64,000 bases of DNA from Telluribacter humicola (GCF_017355935.1 NZ_JAFIQT010000011.1:44101-108100); one strand, 5' to 3'. Positions 16,674 through 25,749 are shown, counted from the stretch's first letter. Numbers and translations: made by a program. The notes: generated from the letters alone by a model not told the origin.

Positions 16674-19079
16674 TTAGGATTGAGTGATAGTCGAGTTACT
16701 GCTCTGCATGGCACGCCAGACCCGCTCCGATGTCAGCGGCATCCGGATGTCTTTAACCTTATGGCCACCGCTCCACAGTGCATTGATGACCGCGTTTACC
16801 ACCGCTGGCGTAGAACCGATGCAGCCCGCTTCACCGGCTCCCTTCACGCCCAGCGGGTTGTGTGGGCAGGGGGTTACCTGTCGCTCTATTTCAAACATGG
16901 GAAGGTCGTCGGCACGAGGCATGGCGTAGTCCATGTAGGAGCCGTTGGTCAGCTGTCCGTTTTCATCATAGATAGCCTCTTCCAGCAGCGCCTGTCCGAT
17001 ACCCTGAGCCAGTCCACCGTGAATCTGGCCGTCCACGATCATCGGATTGATCACGTTTCCAACATCATCCACCGCGATAAAACGCTTCAGTTTGACCTTA
17101 CCCGTTTCCTTATCCACCTCCACTACCGCTATGTGGCAGCCGAAGGGGTAGGTGAAGTTGGCGGGGTCGTAGAAGCTCGAAAAATCAAGTCCCGGCTCGA
17201 GGCCCTGCGGGTACACATGAGGTACGTAGGCCGTAAGCGCCACATCGCCGAAGCTGATAGACTTATCGGTACCTTTTACCGTCCATTTACCTTCAGCATA
17301 TTCCAGGTCATCCGCCGAACATTCCAGCTTATGGGCGGCTATCTTGGCTCCTTTCTCAAGTACTTTCTCAATGCTCTTGACAATAGCCGAACCTCCCACA
17401 GCCAGACTGCGCGAGCCGTACGTACCCATACCAAAGGCTACCGCGTCGGAGTCACCGTGGATAATATCAATGTCCTCCATGGCAATGCCCAGCTTGTCGG
17501 CTACTACCTGTGCGAAGGTCGTAACGTGTCCCTGCCCGTGCGAATGGGACCCGGTGTACACGCTCACTTTGCCTGTAGGCTGCACCCGTACCTGCGCCGA
17601 TTCGTACAGACCAGCGCGGGCACCCAGCGCCCCCACTACCGCCGAAGGCGCAATACCGCAGGCTTCAATGTAGGTAGATAGCCCCACGCCGATGAGCTTG
17701 CCGTTCCGGCTGGACTCTTGTTGGAGCCGACGGAATTCTTCGTAGCCCAGCATCTCTACGGCCCGGTCTAGTACGCCGTGGTAGTTTCCCGAATCGTACT
17801 GCAGCGCTACCTGCGTCTGGTAGCCAGGTTGCTCTACGCCGTCAAAAGACGGGATGAAATTTTGCTTGCGAAGTTGTATGGGGTCCCGGTCCATTTCCAG
17901 CGCTGCCAGGTCAATCAACCTTTCAAGCAGGTAGGTGGCTTCCGGGCGTCCGGCTCCGCGGTAGGCGTCGACAGCTACGGTGTTGGTGAATACGGCAGAG
18001 AGTTCTAGGTGAATCTTGGGCGTAGTATATAAGCCCTGCAACAGGGTACCGTGCAGGTAGGTAGGTACCGCCGGCGCAAAAGTCGAGAGATAGGCACCCA
18101 GGTTAGCGTAGGTCTTGATGCGAAGGGCTTTGATATTTCCATCGGCATCAAAACCCATTTCAGCTTTGGAAATGTGGTCGCGGCCGTGGGCGTCCAGCAT
18201 GAAGGCTTCAGAGCGAGTTTCTGTCCACTTAATAGGGCGACGAATCTGTTTGGAAGCCCAGGTTACCAGTGCTTCCTCGGTATAGTGGTAGATCTTGGAG
18301 CCAAATCCACCTCCTACGTCCGGCCCTAGTACCCGTACCTTGTGCTCGGGTATACCCAACACAAAGGCGCACATCAGCAGGCGGATCAGGTGGGGGTTTT
18401 GGGTAGAGGTATACAGCGTGTACTTGTCGCTGACCTCATCGTAGTGGCCGATGTAGGCCCGGGGCTCAATGGCGTTAGGTACCAGGCGCTGGTTTACAAA
18501 TTCGAGCGTAGTTACGTGCGCCGACTGCTCAATGGCCTCATTCACCTCATCAATTGGATTTCCGATTTCCCAGTCGAAGGCCAGGTTGCCGGGAGCGTCA
18601 GGGTGTACCTGTGGCGCGCCTTCCTCCGTCGCTTTGAGGGCGCTGACTACGGCAGGTAGTTCTTCCCAGTCTACTTCCACGAGTTCAGAAGCATCAAAAG
18701 CAGCCTCGCGCGAGTCAGCTATAATTACTGCTACGGGGTCTCCGATGTGCTTCACGGTACTGCCGGTAGGTACCAACAGGGGGTGCGGGGGCTCTTTCAT
18801 GGTGTCCCCGTTCTTGAAGTTAACCTGCCAGCCCGTAGGTACTCCCACAATACCGGCACTGGCAATGTCGTCGCCGGTAAAGATGGCTACGACACCCGGC
18901 ATATCCTTAGCGGCGGAGGTATCTATGCTGTTGACACGGGCGTGGGCGTAGGGGCTCCGTACAAACGAAGCATAGGTCATGCCCGGTAGTTTTATATCGT
19001 CGGTATAGCGGCCCTTACCGGTAATGAAGCGCTTGTCTTCGAGTCGTTTAACCGACTGACCTATATAGTTAGTGCTCAT
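16674..19079 (-). CDS. Molybdenum hydroxylase large, molybdopterin-binding subunit (CoxL-like)
   Basis: The 801-residue subunit binds the molybdenum-cytosine dinucleotide-type cofactor and holds the active site. Seen are [20 protein letters not shown] at the N-terminus, GGGFGSK at 256-262, the active-site loop [10 protein letters not shown] at 372-381, and the catalytic Glu in GAGEAGC near 750. True CO dehydrogenase (form I) has AYRCSFR, so this is a form II-type enzyme of unassigned substrate. The ATG at 19079 is chosen because it forms an ATGA overlap with the coxS stop codon and begins at the family N-terminus; an upstream in-frame ATG at 19184 would lie deep inside coxS. Confidence 0.93.
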   Translation of the reverse strand: MSTNYIGQSVKRLEDKRFITGKGRYTDDIKLPGMTYASFVRSPYAHARVNSIDTSAAKDMPGVVAIFTGDDIASAGIVGVPTGWQVNFKNGDTMKEPPHPLLVPTGSTVKHIGDPVAVIIADSREAAFDASELVEVDWEELPAVVSALKATEEGAPQVHPDAPGNLAFDWEIGNPIDEVNEAIEQSAHVTTLEFVNQRLVPNAIEPRAYIGHYDEVSDKYTLYTSTQNPHLIRLLMCAFVLGIPEHKVRVLGPDVGGGFGSKIYHYTEEALVTWASKQIRRPIKWTETRSEAFMLDAHGRDHISKAEMGFDADGNIKALRIKTYANLGAYLSTFAPAVPTYLHGTLLQGLYTTPKIHLELSAVFTNTVAVDAYRGAGRPEATYLLERLIDLAALEMDRDPIQLRKQNFIPSFDGVEQPGYQTQVALQYDSGNYHGVLDRAVEMLGYEEFRRLQQESSRNGKLIGVGLSTYIEACGIAPSAVVGALGARAGLYESAQVRVQPTGKVSVYTGSHSHGQGHVTTFAQVVADKLGIAMEDIDIIHGDSDAVAFGMGTYGSRSLAVGGSAIVKSIEKVLEKGAKIAAHKLECSADDLEYAEGKWTVKGTDKSISFGDVALTAYVPHVYPQGLEPGLDFSSFYDPANFTYPFGCHIAVVEVDKETGKVKLKRFIAVDDVGNVINPMIVDGQIHGGLAQGIGQALLEEAIYDENGQLTNGSYMDYAMPRADDLPMFEIERQVTPCPHNPLGVKGAGEAGCIGSTPAVVNAVINALWSGGHKVKDIRMPLTSERVWRAMQSSNSTITQS

Positions 19080-19624
19080 ACTTGTTGTTGCTGGTTGAGG
19101 TTCACGGATGCGTAAACTGGGGAGGTACTCACAGGAGCTCCGTCCAGTGCCCTGGCACTGGTTTTCATCTTTTCGGCAGCCCACTGTATCGAGCGGACAA
19201 TATTATGATAGCCCGTGCAGCGACAGATGTTCCCTTCCAGCGCGTGCCGTATGTCCTCTTCGGTCGGGTCAGGATTATTCTGAAGCAAGTCAGTTGCCGA
19301 CATGATCATACCCGGCGTACAGAATCCGCACTGCAGACCGTGGCACTCTTTAAAACCTTCCTGCACCGGATGCAGCTGGTCCCCCTTGGCCAGTCCTTCA
19401 ATGGTGGTAATCTCACAGCCGTCCGCCTGAACGGCCAGTATAGAGCAGGATTTAACAGCCATGCCGTCCATATGGACGGTACAGGCGCCGCAGCTGCTGG
19501 TATCGCAGCCGATGTGGGTACCAGTGAGGCCCAGTTTTTCCCGCAGGTAGTACACCAGCAGCTGGCGTGGCTCTACCTCGTGGGTTTGGGCGGTACCGTT
19601 TACAGTAACAGATATTTTGGTCAT
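19076..19624 (-). CDS. Molybdenum hydroxylase 2Fe-2S small subunit (CoxS-like)
   Basis: The 182-residue protein carries both [2Fe-2S] clusters of the family. The plant-ferredoxin cluster uses Cys 40, 45, 48 and 60 (CDTSSCGAC ... C). The second, helical cluster uses Cys 99, 102, 134 and 136 (CGFC ... CRC). It moves electrons from the molybdenum centre to FAD. No twin-arginine leader is seen, so the enzyme is probably cytoplasmic. The tail after about residue 155 is longer than in most CoxS proteins. The stop codon overlaps the coxL start by 4 bp, which implies translational coupling. Confidence 0.95.
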   Translation of the reverse strand: MTKISVTVNGTAQTHEVEPRQLLVYYLREKLGLTGTHIGCDTSSCGACTVHMDGMAVKSCSILAVQADGCEITTIEGLAKGDQLHPVQEGFKECHGLQCGFCTPGMIMSATDLLQNNPDPTEEDIRHALEGNICRCTGYHNIVRSIQWAAEKMKTSARALDGAPVSTSPVYASVNLNQQQQV

Positions 19625-19676
19625 AGTTTATTGGGTAAGGGTGATTAGGTCTAAAATTCAGGAATAGGCGCAGGTA

Positions 19677-20129
19677 CTAAGTCTGCTTCGTCGTCTGCAA
19701 TTCCTTTTCAAAATTCTCGAAAAACTGCTTCGTGAGAGTATTGGCCACGCCGCTTAGGACGCGGTTGCCGGTACGGGCCAGCAGGCCCGATAGTTTGGCT
19801 CCTCCGTCGAAGGTGAGCTGGGTCTGAGCCTGCCCTACGGGAGCTAGGTCGATCCGGATGGTAGCGTCGGCGTTACCAATTTTGCTGCTTTGCTTGACAT
19901 GGATGACATATCCTTCATTCTCCCGGATATCCGACAGGGTAAGACCGCCCGAGAAAGAACCGCTGACGGGGCCCATCTTGATATCGGCTACAGCCTTGTA
20001 CTCATTTTCTCCGGTTTTTTCCAGACGTGAGATACCCGGTACAATACGAGCCAGTACATCAGTATCCATGAGCATTTCCCATATCTGTTCCGGTGGGGCA
20101 TTTAATACGTGCGAACCTTGTAATTCCAT
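19677..20129 (-). CDS. CoxG-like SRPBCC family protein
   Basis: The 150-residue protein has the CoxG fold signature of the START/SRPBCC superfamily: an N-terminal GSHVLNAPPEQIWEMLMD followed by the conserved VPGISRLEKTGENEYKA and the C-terminal helix ending in KQFFENFEKEL. In carboxydotrophs CoxG recruits CO dehydrogenase to the cytoplasmic membrane. Here it is the first gene of the coxG-S-L-M run, 52 bp before coxS. A membrane-anchoring or assembly role is likely but unproven. Confidence 0.9.
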   Translation of the reverse strand: MELQGSHVLNAPPEQIWEMLMDTDVLARIVPGISRLEKTGENEYKAVADIKMGPVSGSFSGGLTLSDIRENEGYVIHVKQSSKIGNADATIRIDLAPVGQAQTQLTFDGGAKLSGLLARTGNRVLSGVANTLTKQFFENFEKELQTTKQT

Positions 20130-20430
20130 AGGTAGGTTAGTTGTTAGTAATTAGCAGTTAGCTATTAGTCTTAGCGGGTGAACGTATATTGTACCAGCAG
20201 TTCGTATTGGCACATTTCTAAATCTGTCCCCCGCTATTGTAGGCTAAAAGCTACTGGTTAATCCAAAATTATGGTGGAATAATCTTGTTTTTAAGAACAA
20301 TTATATCAATCTGCTACACTATCCTATCAGAAAATAGGGGGTATATTACAAGTACCTGACATAGACTCTACGTACCGATGAAAGGGACGAATCAGCTTTA
20401 AGCTAAGAACTAATAGCTACTAGTTAATAA
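20130..20430. repeat. Spacer bounded by inverted 'ttag' repeats
   Basis: This gene-free spacer between coxG and the AraC gene starts with a ttagt/ttagc-rich arm (20137-20175) and ends with its imperfect reverse complement (20402-20435, running a few bases past the AraC stop codon). The inner halves agc-tattagt-cttagc match almost perfectly. The middle is AT-rich; no ORF or promoter stands out. A related pair bounds 50912-51098. Confidence 0.5.
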
Positions 20431-21414
20431 CTAATACGCTCCGTTATCGAAGTAGTTGGTGGTTGCCAGCAGGACCTGCTGGGCCTGTGAGCGGGAGTGG
20501 TGCCGCCGTCGGAAGTGCGATGGGGGTATACCTACCTGCCTGCGGAATACTTTCAGGAAGTAGTTTACATTGTTATAGCCGCAGGCGTAGGAGATATCCG
20601 TAACGGTGCGGTCGGTCGTAGTGAGCAGTTCGGTAGCCTGCCGAATTCGTTCGCGGTTGATAAACTCGATAGGGGTAAGACCAAACTGCTGCTTAAAGCA
20701 GCGGTAGAAATGGGGCTCGCTCATGCAGGCTTTTTGCGCCAGAGTACCTACGGTGAGGTCTTCGTGCAGGTGCTCGCGGAGGTACTGTACTGCGTAAGCC
20801 AGACGGTTCTGATTGGCCTGAGCGCCCGGATTGGTTAGCAGCAGGTGGCGGGCCTGGGTTTGCATAAGCCGGATGGTCAGCTCCTGTAACACCAATTCAG
20901 CAAATACATCCCTGGCCTGGTTGCCTTCTGTACAGATATACACCAGCCGGTTCAGAAGCTGGTTGACCGCTGCATCGTTGGTAAAGTAGAAGTTTTTGGA
21001 GGTGATCTTCCAGCCTTCCGGCATATCAACCAGGGGGTACTTCTCGTTCAGGACATCCGTAAAATGATGAATCTTTTCTTCGGAAAGAGCCAAAGCCAGG
21101 CACCGTGTAGGATTGGTCTCGGTAGCTTCCGGAAAATCAATGCACATCAGTTCGTGGCTGGGCAGCATCACCGACTCACCCGGTAGGAACTCAAACAAAG
21201 GAGTACCATTGAGGTGCATAACCTTCTTGCCCCGGATCATGCTGGCCAGTACCGGATGACCAAAACGTAGCTCTACGCGTTCGGCATAGGCATGGGTTTC
21301 GTAGATATTAAGCTCAGCGGCCTGCAGGGAGTAGGCAGTACGGTTCTCCACGATATCAGTCAGCTGGCGGGTCTGTAGATGCTTGCTGATATTGATATTT
21401 TCCCTTGCTTTCAT
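20431..21414 (-). CDS. AraC family transcriptional regulator
   Basis: The 327-residue protein has an N-terminal cupin-like sensing region (about 40-150) and a C-terminal AraC-type double helix-turn-helix (about 205-305). The second motif is well conserved (ACGYNNVNYFLKVFRRQVG). It lies between the cox-type operon and the divergent xdhC gene, so it is the natural candidate for their regulator, sensing an unknown small molecule. An N-terminal ACG-free start ambiguity exists: the ATG at 21414 adds about 15 polar residues before the domain. Local regulation is inference from position. Confidence 0.9.
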   Translation of the reverse strand: MKARENINISKHLQTRQLTDIVENRTAYSLQAAELNIYETHAYAERVELRFGHPVLASMIRGKKVMHLNGTPLFEFLPGESVMLPSHELMCIDFPEATETNPTRCLALALSEEKIHHFTDVLNEKYPLVDMPEGWKITSKNFYFTNDAAVNQLLNRLVYICTEGNQARDVFAELVLQELTIRLMQTQARHLLLTNPGAQANQNRLAYAVQYLREHLHEDLTVGTLAQKACMSEPHFYRCFKQQFGLTPIEFINRERIRQATELLTTTDRTVTDISYACGYNNVNYFLKVFRRQVGIPPSHFRRRHHSRSQAQQVLLATTNYFDNGAY

Positions 21415-21822
21415 GCCCTTATGTAGTTTATTGGTTGATGCAGAATCGATTAATCAAAATAGGCGGTAGGTATGTACTTACCAAATATATAATTAATAAC
21501 GGAAATATTTAGATATAATCTACTTTAAGAAATTGTGAATGAGGGAACGGTTAATGCAGCAGTTGAGGAGGAGGGAAGTAATACATATAAGTAAGGATTA
21601 TAGGAGAGAAATCTATTCTCAAAGGCAGCGGGTCGGGCTGGTGGGGGTGAGGGCTGATAAAACAGCCAGAGTAGCTGTATCAATCAGCTGCTTTGTTATA
21701 ATTTAGCCTAAAGTACGCACCTGGATCTGCCACATGAGTGACGGTTATCACGCTTTATTGTTATTGAGTTTTACAAGATTTGTAAGGATATTGGCTAACA
21801 ACCTAACCCTTTATAGCTACCT
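21415..21822. promoter_or_regulatory. Divergent control region between araC-type and xdhC genes
   Basis: This 408-bp gene-free region separates divergent genes. It contains a 14-bp near-palindrome, ggtatgtacttacc, at 21469-21482 (12 of 14 positions symmetric), 55 bp upstream of the AraC-type gene start. AT-rich sequence follows. A second structured patch near 21655-21705 has ctgataaaacag and the related tatcaatcagc. I see no ORF. Confidence 0.4.
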
Positions 21823-22941
21823 ATGAAAGAGATCAGGAATATCTGGAACGCCTACCAGAACATTGATTTTACCCAACAACAAGCCGCGCTGGCTACCGTA
21901 GTGCGGGTAGAAGGGTCATCCTACCGCCGCACCGGTGCCCGCATGCTCGTGACTGACAATGGCGACTGGATCGGGGGCATCAGTGGGGGCTGCCTGGAAG
22001 GGGATGCTCTCAAGAAGTCCCGTCTGGCTATGGCTCAGAGGAAGGCCACCATTATCACCTACGACACCACCGACGATGATCCCTATCAGATAGGAGTGGG
22101 GCTAGGCTGTAATGGGATTATCGATGTACTGCTGACACCGCTTGACCCAAACGATAATCAGAACCCGGTCCTGCTCCTGGGCCACTACCTCGACCAGCGC
22201 CGGCCCGACGTACTGGTGACCGTGGTGGAGGCACCTGCCTACTCCGGTACCCTTACCCTGGGCAAGGCCTACCGCTACTACAACGACGCCTACTTCCGGG
22301 CTACCTTTCCCATGGAAGCCGTAGCTGAGCACGATCTGGTCCAGGATATTGAGGCATGCCTGAAAGAAGAAAAGTCGGCAACAAAAACGTACGTACTGCG
22401 TGACGGGGAACGGGTTAGCTTTTTCTTTGAAGTAATCCTGCCACCCATCCACCTGATCGCCATGGGAGGCAACTACGACATTTACCCCATGGTACGTCTG
22501 GCGAAGGAAACGGGTTGGAAAGTATCCGTAGTATGTAATATGGCGAAGGTACATCGTTCGCTGTTTGACATGGCCGACGCGGTTGTTCCCAAAGATGGAG
22601 GAGATATGGCTGTCGATCCGTACACAGCGGTGATCCTGATGGCCCATGACTACGAAACCGACTACCGCCACCTGCGCCGGATGCTGGGCACGGAGGTACC
22701 TTACATCGGGATGCTGGGTCCCCGCAAGCGTACCAACAAAATGCTGACACGGGCGCTGGACGAGAGGGATCCTATTACCGACGAGGAGATGGAGCGGGTG
22801 TACAGTCCGGTGGGGCTGGATATTGGGGCCAATACGCCCGAGGAGATTGCTATCTCAGTCATTGCCGAGATAAGGGCCTACTTTGCAGGGCGCAGTGGTT
22901 CGTCACTCAGGCTGCGCGAGAAGCCGATTTATGAAGAGTAG
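21823..22941 (+). CDS. XdhC/CoxI family molybdenum cofactor maturation protein
   Basis: The 372-residue protein has the XdhC N-terminal domain (ALATVVRVEGSSYRRTGARM and GGISGGCLEGD) and a C-terminal Rossmann domain (about 210-350). XdhC binds Moco, protects it during sulfuration and inserts it into xanthine dehydrogenase-type enzymes. Its target here is almost certainly the adjacent cox-type hydroxylase. The Rossmann glycine motif, usually GAGHDA, reads GGNYDIYP, which may alter nucleotide binding. It is divergent from the AraC regulator and converges on an SDR gene. Confidence 0.92.
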   Translation: MKEIRNIWNAYQNIDFTQQQAALATVVRVEGSSYRRTGARMLVTDNGDWIGGISGGCLEGDALKKSRLAMAQRKATIITYDTTDDDPYQIGVGLGCNGIIDVLLTPLDPNDNQNPVLLLGHYLDQRRPDVLVTVVEAPAYSGTLTLGKAYRYYNDAYFRATFPMEAVAEHDLVQDIEACLKEEKSATKTYVLRDGERVSFFFEVILPPIHLIAMGGNYDIYPMVRLAKETGWKVSVVCNMAKVHRSLFDMADAVVPKDGGDMAVDPYTAVILMAHDYETDYRHLRRMLGTEVPYIGMLGPRKRTNKMLTRALDERDPITDEEMERVYSPVGLDIGANTPEEIAISVIAEIRAYFAGRSGSSLRLREKPIYEE

Positions 22942-22968
22942 GGAAGGATTTGAAGTAGGGGTAGCCTG

Positions 22969-23790
22969 CTACGACACCTGCACGCGCTGGTGCTTCGTCA
23001 TGCCGCCCATTACTTTCTCCATGATTCTTACTTTGGCCCAGCGGGGTACCGTCCGGAGTGCGTACACCAATAGCTTGGTAAGCCGACCCGGTAGTACTGT
23101 GGACTGACGGCCCAGGGCTTTCAAAATAGGAACACCCACCTGAGCGGGAGTCAGGGCCATAGTTATCTGCAGGTTGGCACGTGCTTCAAACCCACTTCTG
23201 ACGGGCCCAGGTGCGGCGGCCAGTACATCGATGCCAAAATGTTTTAGTTCAACGGCCAGCGCTTCGGCCAGCCCCTGTACATAGGCTTTAGTGGCAGCAT
23301 AATGAGCCGCGTAGGGTACGCCCTGAAAAGCAACCAACGAGCTCAGCAGAATAATACCACCCCGCCGCTGGTGCCGGAAGCGCTGGCTATAATGGTGGGT
23401 CAGCGACAGAACCGCTTCGCAGTTGACCCGCAGCATATTAACCTCCTGAGAAAGAGAGGAGTCAGCAAACAGCCCCGAGGTGCCATAGCCTGCCGAGGCG
23501 ACCAGCAGTCCTAAATTGAGGTATTGCGTGGCCTGAACGATGGTATCCAGGCCAGCGGGAGTGGCCACGTCGGCGGCTACCGGTAGTACCTGTACCCCGT
23601 AGGTAGTTGCCAGAGAGGTAGTCACTTCCTGCAACCGATCGGTGGAGCGACCCACAATCACAAGGTGCAGACCTGATTCGGCCAGGCGGGTAGCCAGCTC
23701 AAGCCCGATGCCCGAGGTCGCCCCCGTAACCAGAGCCCAGGGACCGTACTTTTGCTGCAAACGATTTTTGTCTTTTTCAGTGAGTACCAT
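22969..23790 (-). CDS. SDR family NAD(P)-dependent oxidoreductase
   Basis: The 273-residue classical short-chain dehydrogenase has the cofactor motif GATSGIG near residue 24, SSLVAFQG with the catalytic Ser, and the catalytic YAATK. A C-terminal tail of about 40 residues with hydrophobic and basic character suggests membrane association, as in steroid-dehydrogenase-like SDRs. The ATG at 23790 (MVLTEKDKNRLQQKYG) is preferred to an ATG 13 codons earlier, because the region between is not family-like. The substrate is unknown. It lies 78 bp downstream of the Crp regulator on the same strand. Confidence 0.88.
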   Translation of the reverse strand: MVLTEKDKNRLQQKYGPWALVTGATSGIGLELATRLAESGLHLVIVGRSTDRLQEVTTSLATTYGVQVLPVAADVATPAGLDTIVQATQYLNLGLLVASAGYGTSGLFADSSLSQEVNMLRVNCEAVLSLTHHYSQRFRHQRRGGIILLSSLVAFQGVPYAAHYAATKAYVQGLAEALAVELKHFGIDVLAAAPGPVRSGFEARANLQITMALTPAQVGVPILKALGRQSTVLPGRLTKLLVYALRTVPRWAKVRIMEKVMGGMTKHQRVQVS

Positions 23791-23868
23791 AGATAAGCTT
23801 TGGTTGTGAGAACAAAAAATACACAACAAAGCTAGGGTACCTGCCGCGTGGCCAACGATAACAAATGT

Positions 23869-24447
23869 TTAGACTTTGGGACGGTCTGCTTTTTTGAGCC
23901 GGCTTAGGTGGACGGGCGTAATGCCCAGGTAAGAGGCAATCATGTGCTGGGGAGCGCGGTTATGAATATTCGGAAATACGTCGGTAATGGTGTCATACCG
24001 CTCCTTAGGGGTGCGGGCGTACAGATTCCGGATGCGGTTGTCCTGGTAAATGAAATAAAACTCGGCCACCAGACGGCCCAGTTTATCCCCCTGATAAAGG
24101 TGAGCATACCCCCACTCAATCGCGGAGCGGGGCAGTACTACTACCTGCGTTTCTTCCAGCGCCTGCACGGAATATAATGAGGGCTGCTGCAGCATAAAGC
24201 TCGAATAGTCGGTGATGAACTGGTGTTCAAGTGCGAAGTGAATGGTATGTTCCGTACCAGCCTGGTCGGTAACAACGACACGGACCAGCCCTTGTTCAAT
24301 AAAAAAGATTTCGTTGGGGACAGCGCCCGGCCGCAGCAGGAGCTCCTGTCGCCTGAAAGACCGGGACAGGCACTGGCTCTGAAACTGGTCAAGTTCCGGA
24401 TCCGACACTGAAATCATCTGCTTAATTGCCTGTCGTAGCTTATCCAT
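23869..24447 (-). CDS. Crp/Fnr family transcriptional regulator
   Basis: The 192-residue protein has an N-terminal cyclic-nucleotide-binding-like beta-roll (about 25-115, RRQELLLRPGAVPNEIFFIEQGLVR) and a short C-terminal winged helix (HMIASYLGITPVHLSRLKK). The DNA-recognition helix is truncated compared with E. coli Crp, a form common in Bacteroidota. The cAMP-binding residues (RxxxE/S in the beta-roll) are not conserved by eye, and no Fe-S cysteines are present. Targets are not known; the flanking genes are an SDR and cysteine desulfurase. Confidence 0.88.
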   Translation of the reverse strand: MDKLRQAIKQMISVSDPELDQFQSQCLSRSFRRQELLLRPGAVPNEIFFIEQGLVRVVVTDQAGTEHTIHFALEHQFITDYSSFMLQQPSLYSVQALEETQVVVLPRSAIEWGYAHLYQGDKLGRLVAEFYFIYQDNRIRNLYARTPKERYDTITDVFPNIHNRAPQHMIASYLGITPVHLSRLKKADRPKV

Positions 24448-24477
24448 GGATTAGCGTTAGTAAAAGCCCCTTTTCGG

Positions 24478-25638
24478 CTAAGATGTATGGTTTTCGACCA
24501 TGCGGGTCACTACCTCCTGTACGTGCGCTACGGCGGTGGCTATATCGGTTTCGGTCGAAAATCGGCCAAGACTAAAGCGGATAGAGGCATAGGCCAGGTC
24601 GTCGGGGACTCCTAGGGCTTTGAGTACATAAGATGGCTCCACCGAGGCCGAGGTGCAGGCCGAGCCGCTGGACACGGCTATGCGGTTGAGGTTCATGAGG
24701 AGTTGCTCGCCGTCTACGTCGCCGATCGAGATATTGGTCACCTGCGGGAGGCGGTGCTCCCGGTTCCCGTTGACCTGCGTATTGTTAATAGTACTTACTA
24801 TCTCATTTTCCAGCTTATCGCGAAGCTGAGCCAGGCGTTTTGCTTCTAACGCCATTTCAGCACCAGCCACTTCACACGCTTTTCCCAGCCCTACAATACC
24901 CGGTACATTGAGGGTACCTGAGCGTAGCCCCCGCTCGTGACGCCCGCCATCCTGCTGGGCCGTTAGCTTAATGCCCTTTCGTACGTACAGCGCCCCTGCA
25001 CCTTTAGGCCCATATAGCTTGTGCGCCGACAGACTCAGCAGGTCTATATAGTCTTTGTCCACATCAACGGGTACTTTTCCTACGGCCTGCGTAGCGTCGG
25101 TATGGAACAGTACCCCCCGCTCCCGGCATAGTTTTCCAATCTCGGCAACGGGTTGAATGACTCCTATTTCATTATTCGCATACATCACCGACACCAGTAC
25201 CGTATCAGGGCGCAGAGCCTCGGCCACCTGCTCGATGGAAACCAGACCATCGGCGGCGGGTACCAGATAGGTTACCTCCGCTCCCCAACCTTCCAGGTGC
25301 TTGAAGGTATCCAGTACTGCTTTGTGCTCCGTGGCTACGGTTACGAAGTGGCTGCCCCGGTGGCGGTTGGCTTCGTAAGCTCCTTTTATAGCCAGGTTAT
25401 TAGCCTCCGTTGCGCCGCTGGTAAAGGCTATTTCTTTTTCGCTGGCTCCCAGTATACCTGCCACCTGACGACGGGCTTTCGCTACGGCTTCCTCGGCCTC
25501 CCAGCCGTAGAGGTGGGTGCGGCTGGCGGCGTTGCCAAACTGCTCCGTAAACCACGGCAGCATCTGGTCCAGCACGCGCGGGTCCACGGGGGTAGTAGCG
25601 TTGTAGTCAAGGTAGATGGGGCGGGTAGAGGTAGTCAT
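24478..25638 (-). CDS. Cysteine desulfurase (IscS/NifS family)
   Basis: The 386-residue PLP enzyme releases sulfur from cysteine for Fe-S clusters and other thio-cofactors. The N-terminal IYLDYNATTPVDP, the PLP lysine at 207 in SAHKLYGPKG, and the persulfide-carrying Cys328 in SSGSACTSA are all present, the last in the class I (IscS/NifS) context. No iscU or other ISC gene is adjacent. It lies about 1.5 kb beyond xdhC; a paralogous NifS is known in Rhodobacter to sulfurate Moco for XdhC, so a similar link is conceivable but not shown. Confidence 0.95.
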   Translation of the reverse strand: MTTSTRPIYLDYNATTPVDPRVLDQMLPWFTEQFGNAASRTHLYGWEAEEAVAKARRQVAGILGASEKEIAFTSGATEANNLAIKGAYEANRHRGSHFVTVATEHKAVLDTFKHLEGWGAEVTYLVPAADGLVSIEQVAEALRPDTVLVSVMYANNEIGVIQPVAEIGKLCRERGVLFHTDATQAVGKVPVDVDKDYIDLLSLSAHKLYGPKGAGALYVRKGIKLTAQQDGGRHERGLRSGTLNVPGIVGLGKACEVAGAEMALEAKRLAQLRDKLENEIVSTINNTQVNGNREHRLPQVTNISIGDVDGEQLLMNLNRIAVSSGSACTSASVEPSYVLKALGVPDDLAYASIRFSLGRFSTETDIATAVAHVQEVVTRMVENHTS

Positions 25639-25650
25639 GTTGTGCTGCTT

Positions 25651-25749
25651 GTTTTACCACAGTGTAACACCGAGTAGAGGCGCAGAGTTGATAAGAGTTT
25701 TTAAAACTCTGTGTTCACTGTGCTTACCTCTATTTAACTCCGTGGTTAA
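25651..25749. repeat. 98-bp imperfect inverted repeat, 'cagag' family
   Basis: The arms ttttaccacag ... cgcagagtt and aactctgtg ... cgtggttaaa pair imperfectly around gataagagtttttaa. The words match 15650-15720 and 42341-42362. It lies between the cysteine desulfurase and sugar-isomerase genes. Confidence 0.6.

Noticed and set aside
16680..17681. A 333-codon open frame on the + strand opposite coxL
   Set aside because: It lies entirely antisense to the well-conserved large subunit and has no family features; the codon bias of coxL leaves few stops on the other strand.
19080..19184. Upstream ATG (19184) for the large molybdenum subunit
   Set aside because: It would overlap coxS by over 100 bp, while the ATG at 19079 gives the classic ATGA junction.
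20137..20435. CRISPR array for the ttag-rich repeats
   Set aside because: The repeats are inverted, imperfect and only two; there are no regular spacers or cas genes.
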